Shown here one piece after another: positions 42,357 to 50,894 of a stretch of 64,000 nt of DNA; the first letter of the stretch is position 1; each line of letters opens with the position of its first letter. Source of the DNA: Bordetella genomosp. 1 (lineage in GTDB: Bacteria > Pseudomonadota > Gammaproteobacteria > Burkholderiales > Burkholderiaceae_B). Below the pieces are notes generated by a model. The model worked only from the letters and a program-made list of their open reading frames with translations. It did no database searches and was not told where the DNA came from. The stretch is from contig NZ_NEVL01000006.1 in NCBI RefSeq assembly GCF_002261335.1, positions 124,001 to 188,000 of the forward strand, written 5' to 3'. A program made the translations under genes and the position numbers.

Positions 42357-43850
42357 ATGAAAAAGATCACGCACTTCATCAACGGCCAGTCCTACGAAGG
42401 CCGCAGCGGCCGCTACACCGAGGGCTTCGACCCGGCCACCGGCACGGTGAGCAGCACCATCTCGCTAGCCTCGCCCGACGACGTCGGCCTGGCCGTGGCC
42501 GCCGCCCAGGCCGCCTACCCCGCCTGGTCCGAGACCCCGCCGCTCAAGCGCGCGCGCATCCTGTTCAACTTCAAGGCCCTGCTCGACCAGCACCAGGACG
42601 AGCTCGCCGAACTCATCACGCGCGAACACGGCAAGGTGTTCTCGGATGCGAAGGGCGAGGTCACGCGCGGCATCGAAGTGGTGGAATTCGCCTGCGGCAT
42701 CCCGCATCTGCTCAAGGGCCAGTACACCGACCAGATCGGCGGCGGCATCGACAACTGGAGCATGCGCCAGTCGCTCGGCGTGGTGGCCGGCGTCACGCCG
42801 TTCAACTTCCCGATGATGGTGCCCTGCTGGATGTTCCCGGTGGCCCTGGCCTGCGGCAACACCTTCGTGCTCAAGCCCTCGGAGCGCGATCCCTCGGCCG
42901 CCGTGCGCCTGGCCGAGCTGCTCAAGGAAGCCGGCCTGCCCGACGGCGTGTTCAACGTGGTGCACGGCGACAAGACCGCGGTCGACGCGCTGATCCAGCA
43001 CCCCGACGTGCAGGCCCTGTCGTTCGTGGGCTCGACCCCGATCGCCGAATACATCTATTCCGAGGGCACGCGCCGCGGCAAGCGTGTGCAGGCCCTGGGC
43101 GGCGCCAAGAACCACATGGTGGTGATGCCCGACGCCGATCTCGACCAGGTCACCGATGCGCTGATGGGCGCGGCCTATGGCTCCGCCGGCGAGCGCTGCA
43201 TGGCGATCTCGGTGGCCGTGGCGGTGGGCGACGTGGCCGACAAGGTGATCGAGCGCCTGAAGCCGCGCGTCGAAAGCCTGATCGTGAAGAACGGCATGGA
43301 AGCCGATGCCGAGATGGGCCCGCTGGTCACTTCGCAGCATCGCGGCAAGGTGCTGGGCTACATCGAAGACGGCATCGCCGCCGGCGCGACGCTGGTGGCC
43401 GATGGCCGCAAGCTCAAGGTGCCCGGCCACGAAAACGGCTTCTTCCTGGGCGGCACGCTGTTCGATCACGTGCAGCCGCACATGAACATCTACCGCGAGG
43501 AAATCTTCGGCCCGGTGCTGTGCGTGGTGCGCGTGCCCGACTTCGCCAGCGCGGTCGCGCTGATCAACCAGCACGAGTTCGCCAACGGCGTGGCCTGCTA
43601 CACCTCGGATGGCGGCGTGGCGCGCGCCTTCGCGCGCCAGATCCAGGTCGGCATGGTCGGCATCAACGTGCCGATCCCCGTGCCGATGGCCTGGCACTCG
43701 TTCGGCGGCTGGAAGCGCTCGCTGTTCGGCGATCACCATGCCTACGGCGAGGAAGGCGTGCGCTTCTACACGCGCTACAAGAGCGTGATGCAGCGCTGGC
43801 CCGACAGCATCGCCAAGGGCGCCGAGTTCACCATGCCGGTGGCCAAGTAA
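42357..43850 (+). CDS. mmsA: (Methyl)malonate-semialdehyde dehydrogenase, CoA-acylating
   Basis: This is a 497-residue aldehyde dehydrogenase. Catalytic Cys281 lies in [10 protein letters not shown], a form specific to the CoA-dependent MmsA group. [17 protein letters not shown] and [17 protein letters not shown] are family motifs, the latter replacing the usual ELGGKN of non-CoA enzymes. It converts malonate semialdehyde to acetyl-CoA, or methylmalonate semialdehyde to propionyl-CoA. Its place after the transaminase makes beta-alanine the likely route here. A stop-proximal stem (43859-43883) lies just past the gene. Confidence 0.95.
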   Translation: MKKITHFINGQSYEGRSGRYTEGFDPATGTVSSTISLASPDDVGLAVAAAQAAYPAWSETPPLKRARILFNFKALLDQHQDELAELITREHGKVFSDAKGEVTRGIEVVEFACGIPHLLKGQYTDQIGGGIDNWSMRQSLGVVAGVTPFNFPMMVPCWMFPVALACGNTFVLKPSERDPSAAVRLAELLKEAGLPDGVFNVVHGDKTAVDALIQHPDVQALSFVGSTPIAEYIYSEGTRRGKRVQALGGAKNHMVVMPDADLDQVTDALMGAAYGSAGERCMAISVAVAVGDVADKVIERLKPRVESLIVKNGMEADAEMGPLVTSQHRGKVLGYIEDGIAAGATLVADGRKLKVPGHENGFFLGGTLFDHVQPHMNIYREEIFGPVLCVVRVPDFASAVALINQHEFANGVACYTSDGGVARAFARQIQVGMVGINVPIPVPMAWHSFGGWKRSLFGDHHAYGEEGVRFYTRYKSVMQRWPDSIAKGAEFTMPVAK

Positions 43851-43858
43851 GACCCAGC

Positions 43859-43883
43859 GGGGCGCGCCCGGACGGCGCGCCCC
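43859..43883 (+). repeat. Stable stem after mmsA
   Basis: GGGGCGCGCC and GGCGCGCCCC enclose a 5-base loop 8 bases past the mmsA stop. It is GC-only and lacks a T run, so it may work with Rho or as a 3' end stabiliser rather than as an intrinsic terminator. Confidence 0.5.
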
Positions 43884-43893
43884 GTGCATCGAC

Positions 43894-43937
43894 GCATTAC
43901 CGCATTACCGCACACGGAGACGCAGTACCGCATAACA
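43894..43937. promoter_or_regulatory. Octanucleotide repeats upstream of the first M81 gene
   Basis: GCATTACC occurs twice in tandem (43894, 43902), then GCAGTACC (43922) and GCATAACA (43930), again 8 bases apart. The two pairs are separated by 28 bases between first copies. They precede the peptidase/ABC operon and could be binding half-sites. I do not recognise the regulator. Confidence 0.35.
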
Positions 43938-44007
43938 CCTCAGAACGCGCCCGACGCGTCGGCAGTCTGCGAGCGATCAAAAACAACTTTCAACAAGGGG
44001 TTTTCCG

Positions 44008-45510
44008 ATGCGTATCGGGATAGGCGGCTTTCAGCACGAAACCAACACGTTCGCGCCCTCGCGCGCGGCCTGGGAAGATTTTGCCGACAAGGGCGGCGGC
44101 TGGCCGAAACTGGTCAGCGGCGAGCCGATGTTCGCCGCGGTGGCCGGCGCCAACATACCGGTGGCGGGCTTCATCGAAGCCATGCCGCAGCACACGCTGC
44201 TGCCCACCACCTGGGCCGCGGCCAGCCCCTCCGGACCGGTGACGCGCGACGCGTTCGAGCGCATCGCGACCTTGATCCTCGACGGCCTGCGCCGGGCGCT
44301 GCCGCTCGACGGCGTCTATCTCGACCTGCACGGCGCCATGGTCACCGAACACCACGACGACGGCGAAGGCGAGCTGCTGCGCCGCGTGCGCGAGCTGATC
44401 GGCCCCGACGTGCCGCTGGTCGCCAGCCTCGACCTGCACGCCAACATGACCCAGACCATGGTGCGCAACGCGGACGCGCTGGTCTGTTATCGCACCTACC
44501 CGCACATCGACATGGCCGAGACGGGCGCGCGCGCCGCCGCGCTGCTGCAACGCCGGCTCGACGGCATGCCGCGGCCCAAGGTGTGCCTGCGCCAGTTGCC
44601 CTACCTGATTTCGCTGTGCTGGCAATCCACCGACATCGAACCCGCCCGCGGCCTCTACCGCATGGTGGACGAGCTCGAGGCGCGCGGCGTGTTCAGCCTC
44701 TCCTTCGCCACCGGCTTCCCGGCGGCCGATTTCCCCGAGTGCGCGCCGGCCGTCTGGGCCTATGGCCAGACGCAGCGCGAGGCGGATGCGGCGGCCGACG
44801 AAATGGCGCGCGCCGTGCTCGACGCCGAGGCGCAGTTCGGCGGCAAGATCTACAGCCCCGACGAAGCCGTGCGCGAGGCGATGGCCATCGCACGCACCGC
44901 CACCAAGCCGGTGGTGATCGCCGACGTGCAGGACAACCCGGGCGCGGGCGGCAGCTCCGACACCACCGGCGTGCTGCGCGCGCTGATCCGCAACAAGGCG
45001 CAGCACGCCGCGATCGGCCTGATCGTGGATCCCGACGCGGCGCTCGCGGCGCATCGCGCGGGCGAGGGCAAGACCGTGCGTCTCTCGCTGGGTGGACACT
45101 CGGGTATTCCCGATGACGAGCCCCTGCAGGCCGACTTCATCGTGGAAAAGATTTCCGACGGCCGGTTCGACACGCACGGCGCGTTCTACCGCGGCTTCCA
45201 CATGGACCTGGGGCCCTCGGCCTGCCTGCGCATCGACGACGTGCGCATCATCGTGGCCTCGATCAAGGTGCAGATGGCCGATCAGGAGATGTTCCGTTTC
45301 GCCGGCGTCGAGCCCACGCGCGCGGCGATCCTGGTGGTCAAGAGCACCGCGCATTTCCGCGCCGATTTCACCGACATCGCGCACGTCATCCTGGTGTGCG
45401 AAGCGCCCGGATCGATGCTGATGGATGCGGCTAAACAACCATGGACACGGTTGCGGCAGGGCATCAGAATGGCGCCATGCGGTCCGGCGTTCGCGCGCCA
45501 GGCGGCATGA
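44008..45510 (+). CDS. M81-family (MlrC-like) metallopeptidase
   Basis: This is a 500-residue M81 peptidase, the family of MlrC, which finishes degradation of the linear peptide from microcystin. Zinc-site motifs appear in order: His10-Glu11 (FQHETNTF), LDLHGAMV, SLDLHANMT and the later QDNPGAGGSSDTT segment that marks the C-terminal domain. It has no signal peptide, so it is cytosolic. AAGGGG precedes the ATG. It is the first gene of an operon with a peptide-type ABC transporter, and a second M81 gene closes the operon. Natural substrates are unknown. Confidence 0.9.
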   Translation: MRIGIGGFQHETNTFAPSRAAWEDFADKGGGWPKLVSGEPMFAAVAGANIPVAGFIEAMPQHTLLPTTWAAASPSGPVTRDAFERIATLILDGLRRALPLDGVYLDLHGAMVTEHHDDGEGELLRRVRELIGPDVPLVASLDLHANMTQTMVRNADALVCYRTYPHIDMAETGARAAALLQRRLDGMPRPKVCLRQLPYLISLCWQSTDIEPARGLYRMVDELEARGVFSLSFATGFPAADFPECAPAVWAYGQTQREADAAADEMARAVLDAEAQFGGKIYSPDEAVREAMAIARTATKPVVIADVQDNPGAGGSSDTTGVLRALIRNKAQHAAIGLIVDPDAALAAHRAGEGKTVRLSLGGHSGIPDDEPLQADFIVEKISDGRFDTHGAFYRGFHMDLGPSACLRIDDVRIIVASIKVQMADQEMFRFAGVEPTRAAILVVKSTAHFRADFTDIAHVILVCEAPGSMLMDAAKQPWTRLRQGIRMAPCGPAFARQAA

Positions 45511-45640
45511 CAGACCCCGGGCCCTCGCGGCCCGACTCAGCAGACTTACCCTGAGGCCATCCGCGTTCGCGGATCGGCTCCTCCACAACGACGGCGACGC
45601 GCGAGCGCGCGCCGCCCGCTGCACGATAAGGGGATTTCCG

Positions 45641-47206
45641 ATGCTCAAGTTTGTCCGTACGGCCGCGCTGGCCGGCGTCACGCTGTTTGCGGCGCATGCC
45701 GCCAGCGCCGAGACCGTCATCAAGGCGGTCATGCATTCGCCGCTGCGCCTCACCGATCCGCACGCCACCACCGCCTACATCACCACGTGGCACGGCTACA
45801 TGATCTACGACACGTTGCTGGCCACCGACGCCGACAACAAGATCCAGCCGCAGATGCTCGAGAAGTGGGAGGTTTCGCAAGACGGCAAGACCTACACGAT
45901 GACGCTGCGCGCCGGCCTCAAGTGGCACGACGGCAAGCCGGTCACGGCCGACGACTGCGTCGCGTCGATCCAGCGCTGGGCCGCCGGCGACGGCATGGGC
46001 CGCACGCTGCTGAAGTTCACCGACAAGATCGAGAAGGTCGACGACAACACCTTCCGCATCGTCATGAAGGAGCCCACCGACCTCGCGCTGCGGGCATTGT
46101 CCAAGCCCACCGGCACGGCGGCCTTCATGATGCCCAAGCGCGTGGCCGAGGTGCCGATCGGCAAGCCCATCACCGACATGACCGGCTCCGGCCCGTTCAA
46201 GGTCGCCGAGTTCAAGCCCGGCGTGAAGACGGTGTACGTGAAGAACACCGACTACGTGCCGCGCAAGGAGCCCGTCAGCGCGCTGGCCGGCGGCAAGGTC
46301 GTGAACGTGGACAAGGTCGAATGGGACGTCATGCCCGACGGCCTCACCACCGCGAATGCGCTGCTCGGCGGCGAGATCGACTTCGTCGAACAGTTCCCCT
46401 ACGACCTGCTGCCCATGGTCGAGGGCAATGCCGACCTGAAGGAAGAAACGCTCAGCCCGGTCGGCTACTTCACGATGTACCGCTTCAACTTCAAGTACCC
46501 GCCCTTCAATAACAAGAAGATCCGCCAGGCCGCGATGTATGCCATCGGCCAGGAAGACGTGATGAAGGCGCTGGTGGGCAATCCGAAGTACTGGCAGACC
46601 TGCGCCTCGCTGTGGGGCTGCGGCACGCCGTTCTCGAGCGACATCGGCAAGGACGTCACCGTGCCGTCGAACATCGAGAAGGCCAAGCAGCTGCTCAAGG
46701 AAGCCGGCTACGACAACACGCCCATCCTGGTGATGCATGCCACCGACGTCGGCACGCTCAGCGCCCAGCCCGTAGTGATGGCCCAGGCCCTGCGCAAGGC
46801 GGGCTTCAACGTGAACCTGGCCGCCATGGACTGGCAGACCGTGGCCACGCGCCGCGCGTCGAAGTCGGCGCCGGCCGAGGGCGGCTGGAACATCCACAAC
46901 ACCAACTGGTACGCCACCGACATCATGGACCCGGTGCGCTCGGCGCCGGCCGCGGCCAACGGTGACAACGCCTGGTTCGGCTGGCCCGACATGCCGGAGA
47001 TCGAGGCGCTGCGCACCAGGTTCGCCCTCACCTCCGACCCCGCCGAACAGAAAAAGATCGCCGACGAGGCGCAACGCATCGGCATCGACGAGGGCCTGTA
47101 CGTGCCGCTGGGCCAGATGTCCGTGCCCACGGTCTATTCCACCAAGCTCTCGGGCCTGGTGCACGCGCCGGTGTTCGCGTTCTGGAGCGTGAAGAAGGCG
47201 CCGTAA
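45641..47206 (+). CDS. ABC transporter substrate-binding protein, family 5 (peptide type)
   Basis: This is a 521-residue periplasmic protein of the DppA/OppA family with a Sec signal peptide (cleavage probably after ASA near residue 23). Family motifs include LRAGLKWHDGKPVTADD and FNNKKIRQAAMYAI. AAGGGGA precedes the ATG at 45641, and in-frame codons further upstream overlap the peptidase gene. It is followed by two permeases and a fused ATPase, so the transporter is complete. A dipeptide, oligopeptide or modified amino acid ligand is likely. Confidence 0.94.
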   Translation: MLKFVRTAALAGVTLFAAHAASAETVIKAVMHSPLRLTDPHATTAYITTWHGYMIYDTLLATDADNKIQPQMLEKWEVSQDGKTYTMTLRAGLKWHDGKPVTADDCVASIQRWAAGDGMGRTLLKFTDKIEKVDDNTFRIVMKEPTDLALRALSKPTGTAAFMMPKRVAEVPIGKPITDMTGSGPFKVAEFKPGVKTVYVKNTDYVPRKEPVSALAGGKVVNVDKVEWDVMPDGLTTANALLGGEIDFVEQFPYDLLPMVEGNADLKEETLSPVGYFTMYRFNFKYPPFNNKKIRQAAMYAIGQEDVMKALVGNPKYWQTCASLWGCGTPFSSDIGKDVTVPSNIEKAKQLLKEAGYDNTPILVMHATDVGTLSAQPVVMAQALRKAGFNVNLAAMDWQTVATRRASKSAPAEGGWNIHNTNWYATDIMDPVRSAPAAANGDNAWFGWPDMPEIEALRTRFALTSDPAEQKKIADEAQRIGIDEGLYVPLGQMSVPTVYSTKLSGLVHAPVFAFWSVKKAP

Positions 47207-47230
47207 GCCACGGTCAGCCTCGCGCCGGGC

Positions 47231-47278
47231 GCCCGCGGGGCGTCCGGCAGGCCCACCGGGCCGGCCCGCCCCGCGGGC
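47231..47278 (+). repeat. Long hairpin between binding-protein and permease genes
   Basis: GCCCGCGGGGC (47231-47241) and GCCCCGCGGGC (47268-47278) form an 11-bp stem, and inside them GGCCC/GGGCC extends the fold. Such a structure after a binding-protein gene usually protects that part of the mRNA and lowers expression of the membrane genes. Confidence 0.65.
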
Positions 47279-47303
47279 TCGCAACACAGCAGGGGGAAAA
47301 CAT

Positions 47304-48245
47304 ATGCTGTCGTTCCTTTTTCGTCGTCTGCTGGCGACCATACCCGTGCTCATCATGGTCGCGGTCGTGGTGTTCGCCATCCTGCGCGCCAGCGGTGGCG
47401 ATCCCGCCGTGGCCATGGCGGGCGATGCCGCCACGCCCGAACGCATCGCGCAGATCCGCCAGGCCATGGGCCTGGACCAGCCGCTGGTCAAGCAGTTCTT
47501 CATCTGGAGCGGCCAGCTGCTGCAGGGGAACATGGGCCAGTCGCTGATGTCCGGCGTGCCGGTGGCCAAGCTGATCGGCCAGCGGCTCGAGCCCTCGCTC
47601 AGCCTGGCCGTGCTCACGTTGCTCTTCACGCTGCTGGTGGCGATACCGCTCGGCGTGCTGGCGGCGTGGCGCCGCGGCAAGCTGCTCGACCGCGCCGTGA
47701 TGGGCTTTTCGGTGCTGGGCTTCTCGGTGCCGGTGTTCGTCACCGGCTACGTGCTGATCTGGTGCTTCGCGATCAAGCTCGGCTGGTTCAACGTGCAGGG
47801 CTACACGCCGCTCGAGAAGGGCCTGTGGCCCTTCCTGCATCGCCTGATCCTGCCCGCGCTCGCGCTCTCCACCGTGTATGTGGCGCTCATCGCGCGCATC
47901 ACGCGCACCAGCGTGATCGAGGTCATGGGCGAAGACTTCATCCGTACCGCGCGCGCCAAGGGCCTGAGCGAAACCGGCGTGCTGCTCGGCCATGCGCTGC
48001 GCAATGCGGCGGTGCCGATCGCCACCGTGGTGGGCGTCGGCATCGCGCTGCTGATCAGCGGCGTGGTGGTCACCGAGTCGGTGTTCAACATCCCGGGGCT
48101 GGGCCGCCTGGTGGTGGAGGCCGTGCTCGCCCGCGACTATCCGGTGATCCAGGGCCTGACGCTGTTCTTCGCGTTCGTCTACGTGTTCATCAATCTGCTG
48201 GTCGATTGGGCCTACACGATCTTCGATCCGCGGATCCGGTACTGA
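47304..48245 (+). CDS. ABC transporter permease (DppB type)
   Basis: This is a 313-residue permease with six helices. It has the DppB N-terminus (LSFLFRRLLATIPVLIMVAV), the extended periplasmic loop after helix 1 and the EAA loop IEVMGEDFIRTARAKGLSE, which contacts the ATPase. It lies 97 bases after the binding-protein gene across the hairpin and 15 bases before the second permease. Confidence 0.94.
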   Translation: MLSFLFRRLLATIPVLIMVAVVVFAILRASGGDPAVAMAGDAATPERIAQIRQAMGLDQPLVKQFFIWSGQLLQGNMGQSLMSGVPVAKLIGQRLEPSLSLAVLTLLFTLLVAIPLGVLAAWRRGKLLDRAVMGFSVLGFSVPVFVTGYVLIWCFAIKLGWFNVQGYTPLEKGLWPFLHRLILPALALSTVYVALIARITRTSVIEVMGEDFIRTARAKGLSETGVLLGHALRNAAVPIATVVGVGIALLISGVVVTESVFNIPGLGRLVVEAVLARDYPVIQGLTLFFAFVYVFINLLVDWAYTIFDPRIRY

Positions 48246-48260
48246 CGGTAAAGGACTTCC

Positions 48261-49163
48261 ATGACGCAGACTCAAACCGAAGCCCTCGCCGACGGCCCCC
48301 TCCCCGGCGAAGGCACGCCCCAATCGAGCGCCTGGACGCGCGTGCGCCAGGAGCTGCGCAGCTGGCCCGTGATGCTGGCGCTGGTGGTGCTGGTGCTGAT
48401 CGCCGCGTGTGCGCTGCTGGCGCCGTGGCTGGGCACCACCGACCCCACGGCCATCAACCCCGGCGCGCGCCTGAAGCCACCGTTCGGCGATTTCCTGTTC
48501 GGCAGCGACGCCTTCGGCCGCGACGTCTGGTCGCGCGTCGTCTACGGCGCGCGCATCTCGCTGGTGGCCGGCCTCGGCGCCGCCGCCATCAGCGTGGGCC
48601 TGGGCCTGGTGATCGGCCTGCTGGCCGGCTGGTTCCGGGTGCTCGACGGCTTCATCATGCGCACCATGGACGCCATCATGGCGATCCCCGGCATCCTGCT
48701 GGCAATCGCGCTGGTGTCGGTCAAGGGCGCGAGCCTCACCACGGTGCTGATCGCGATCACCCTGCCGGAAATCCCGCGCGTGGTGCGGCTGGTGCGCGGC
48801 CAGATCCTGAGCGTGCGCGGCGAACCCTACGTGGAGGCGGCGCTGGCGCTCGGCACGCCGCTGCCGCTGCTGCTGTGGCGCCACATGGTGCCCAGCACCA
48901 TCGCGCCGCTCACCGTGCAGGGCACCTACGTGTTCGCATCGGCCATGCTGACCGAGGCCATCCTGAGCTTTCTCGGCGCCGGCATCCCGCCCGAGATTCC
49001 CTCATGGGGCAACATCATGTCCGAGGGCCGGATGTACTTCCGCATGCTGCCGGGCCTGATCCTGTTCCCGGGCCTGTTCCTGTCGCTGACCGTGCTGGCG
49101 GTCAACATCCTGGGCGACGCGCTGCGCGATGCCCTCGACCCGAAAATGGCACGCCGGAGCTGA
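48261..49163 (+). CDS. ABC transporter permease (DppC type)
   Basis: This is a 300-residue permease with a hydrophilic N-terminal stretch, helix 1 near 36-56, the DppC motif FLFGSDAFGRDVWSRVVYGA and the EAA-type loop ILSVRGEPYVEAALALG. It forms the heterodimeric channel with the preceding DppB-like subunit. The ATPase gene starts 4 bases after its stop. Confidence 0.94.
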   Translation: MTQTQTEALADGPLPGEGTPQSSAWTRVRQELRSWPVMLALVVLVLIAACALLAPWLGTTDPTAINPGARLKPPFGDFLFGSDAFGRDVWSRVVYGARISLVAGLGAAAISVGLGLVIGLLAGWFRVLDGFIMRTMDAIMAIPGILLAIALVSVKGASLTTVLIAITLPEIPRVVRLVRGQILSVRGEPYVEAALALGTPLPLLLWRHMVPSTIAPLTVQGTYVFASAMLTEAILSFLGAGIPPEIPSWGNIMSEGRMYFRMLPGLILFPGLFLSLTVLAVNILGDALRDALDPKMARRS

Positions 49164-49167
49164 CACC

Positions 49168-50835
49168 ATGAACTACTCCCCCACTCCCGCCGCCGGCGAC
49201 ACGGGCGACGCCGTGCTGGCGATCCGCAACCTGAGCGTCGAGGTCGAGGGCGCCGGCAACCGCGTGGTGCGCAATCTCAGCCTCGACGTGAATCCAGGCG
49301 AAACCGTCTGCGTGGTCGGCGAATCGGGCTCGGGCAAGTCCGTCACCTCGCTGGCCGTCATGGGCCTGCTGCCGCAGGGCATGCTGCGCGTGGCCAGCGG
49401 CTCGGTCCGCGTGCAGGGCGAAGACATCAGCACCGCCACGCCGCGCCGCCTGCGCGAGCTGCGCGCCACCCGCATGGCCATGGTGTTCCAGGAGCCCATG
49501 ACCGCGCTCAATCCCGTGCACACGGTCGGCAAGCAGGTCGACGAGGTGTTGCGCCTGCATCGCCGCATGAGCGCAGCCGAGCGGCGCGAGAAGGTGCTGG
49601 CCATGTTCCGCTCCGTGCACCTGCCCGACGTGGAACGCATCTACGCCTCCTATCCGCACCAGCTCTCCGGCGGCCAGCGCCAGCGCATCGTGATCGCGAT
49701 GGCGCTGATCCTTGAACCCAAGCTGCTGATCGCCGACGAGCCCACCACCGCGCTCGACGTGACCACGCAGAAGCAGATCCTGGCGCTCATCAAGGAGCTG
49801 CAGCGCGAGAACCAGACCGCCGTGCTGTTCATCACGCACGACTTCGGCGTGGTGGCGGAGATCGCCGACCGCATCGTGGTGATGAACCGCGGCGACCTCA
49901 TCGAGAGCGGCTCGCGCGACGACATCCTGGCGCGTCCGCAACAGAACTACACCCGCCGCCTGGTGTCGTCGGTGCCCAGCCTGGTGCCGACCCGGCGGCC
50001 CGCGCCGCAGGGTGCGCCGGTGCTGACGGTGCACGGCCTGGGCCGCGTCTACGACAGCGGCGGCGGCATGCTCGGGCGCGGTGCGCACCGGGTCGTGGCG
50101 GCACAGGACGTGAACCTTACGCTGCACAAGGGCGAGATCCTCGGCATCGTGGGCGAGTCCGGCTCCGGCAAGTCCACCGTGGCGCGCTGCATCGTGCGCC
50201 TCATCGAGCCCAGCAGCGGCCAGCTGCGGCTGGGTTCGCAAGATATTGCCCAGCTGTCGGGCAGCGCGCTGCGGCCCCTGCGCCAGCGCGTGCAGATCGT
50301 GTTCCAGGATCCGTACCGCTCGCTCAATCCGCGCCGCACCGTCGGCGAATCCATCATCGAGGGCCTGCTCAACTTCGGCGTTGCGCGCGCAACCGCCGAG
50401 GCCAAGGCCGCCGAGACGCTGACCGTGGTGGGGCTCGCGCCCGACGTGATGCGGCGCTACCCGCACCAGTTCTCCGGCGGCCAGCGCCAGCGCATCTGCA
50501 TCGCGCGCGCGCTGGTCATGGAGCCCGAGGTGCTGGTGGCCGACGAGGCCGTGTCGGCGCTCGACGTGTCGGTGCAGGCCCAGGTGCTGGAGCTGCTGGA
50601 GCAGGTGCGCGAGCGCACCGGCGTGGGCGTGCTGTTCATCACCCACGACCTGCGCGTGGCGGCCCAGATCTGCGACACCATCGTGGTGATGCAACGCGGC
50701 AAGGTGGTCGAGAGCGGCAGCGCCGAGTCGGTGCTGACCCGGCCCAGCCACGACTACACCCGCGCGCTGATCGACGCGGCGCCCGGCCGCGACTGGGATT
50801 TCCAGCATTTCAGGCCGCTGTCGGCGGCCGCCTGA
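49168..50835 (+). CDS. Fused two-domain ABC ATPase (DppD-DppF)
   Basis: This is a single 555-residue chain with two complete ATPase domains. Walker A motifs are GESGSGKS at 51-58 and again at 329-336, and each half has its LSGGQRQR/FSGGQRQR signature, Walker B and switch His (FITHD). The oligopeptide C-terminal motif (around LVSSVPSL) follows the first domain. The gene replaces separate dppD and dppF, and such fusions are common in proteobacterial glutathione/peptide importers (GsiA-like). The ATG at 49168 directly follows the permease stop, and an upstream in-frame start at 49129 would overlap it. Confidence 0.94.
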   Translation: MNYSPTPAAGDTGDAVLAIRNLSVEVEGAGNRVVRNLSLDVNPGETVCVVGESGSGKSVTSLAVMGLLPQGMLRVASGSVRVQGEDISTATPRRLRELRATRMAMVFQEPMTALNPVHTVGKQVDEVLRLHRRMSAAERREKVLAMFRSVHLPDVERIYASYPHQLSGGQRQRIVIAMALILEPKLLIADEPTTALDVTTQKQILALIKELQRENQTAVLFITHDFGVVAEIADRIVVMNRGDLIESGSRDDILARPQQNYTRRLVSSVPSLVPTRRPAPQGAPVLTVHGLGRVYDSGGGMLGRGAHRVVAAQDVNLTLHKGEILGIVGESGSGKSTVARCIVRLIEPSSGQLRLGSQDIAQLSGSALRPLRQRVQIVFQDPYRSLNPRRTVGESIIEGLLNFGVARATAEAKAAETLTVVGLAPDVMRRYPHQFSGGQRQRICIARALVMEPEVLVADEAVSALDVSVQAQVLELLEQVRERTGVGVLFITHDLRVAAQICDTIVVMQRGKVVESGSAESVLTRPSHDYTRALIDAAPGRDWDFQHFRPLSAAA

Positions 50836-50894
50836 GCCATTCACGATTCGCCAGGCGGCGCCCTCGCGCCGCCGGTCACGACAAGGAGCAGTAA

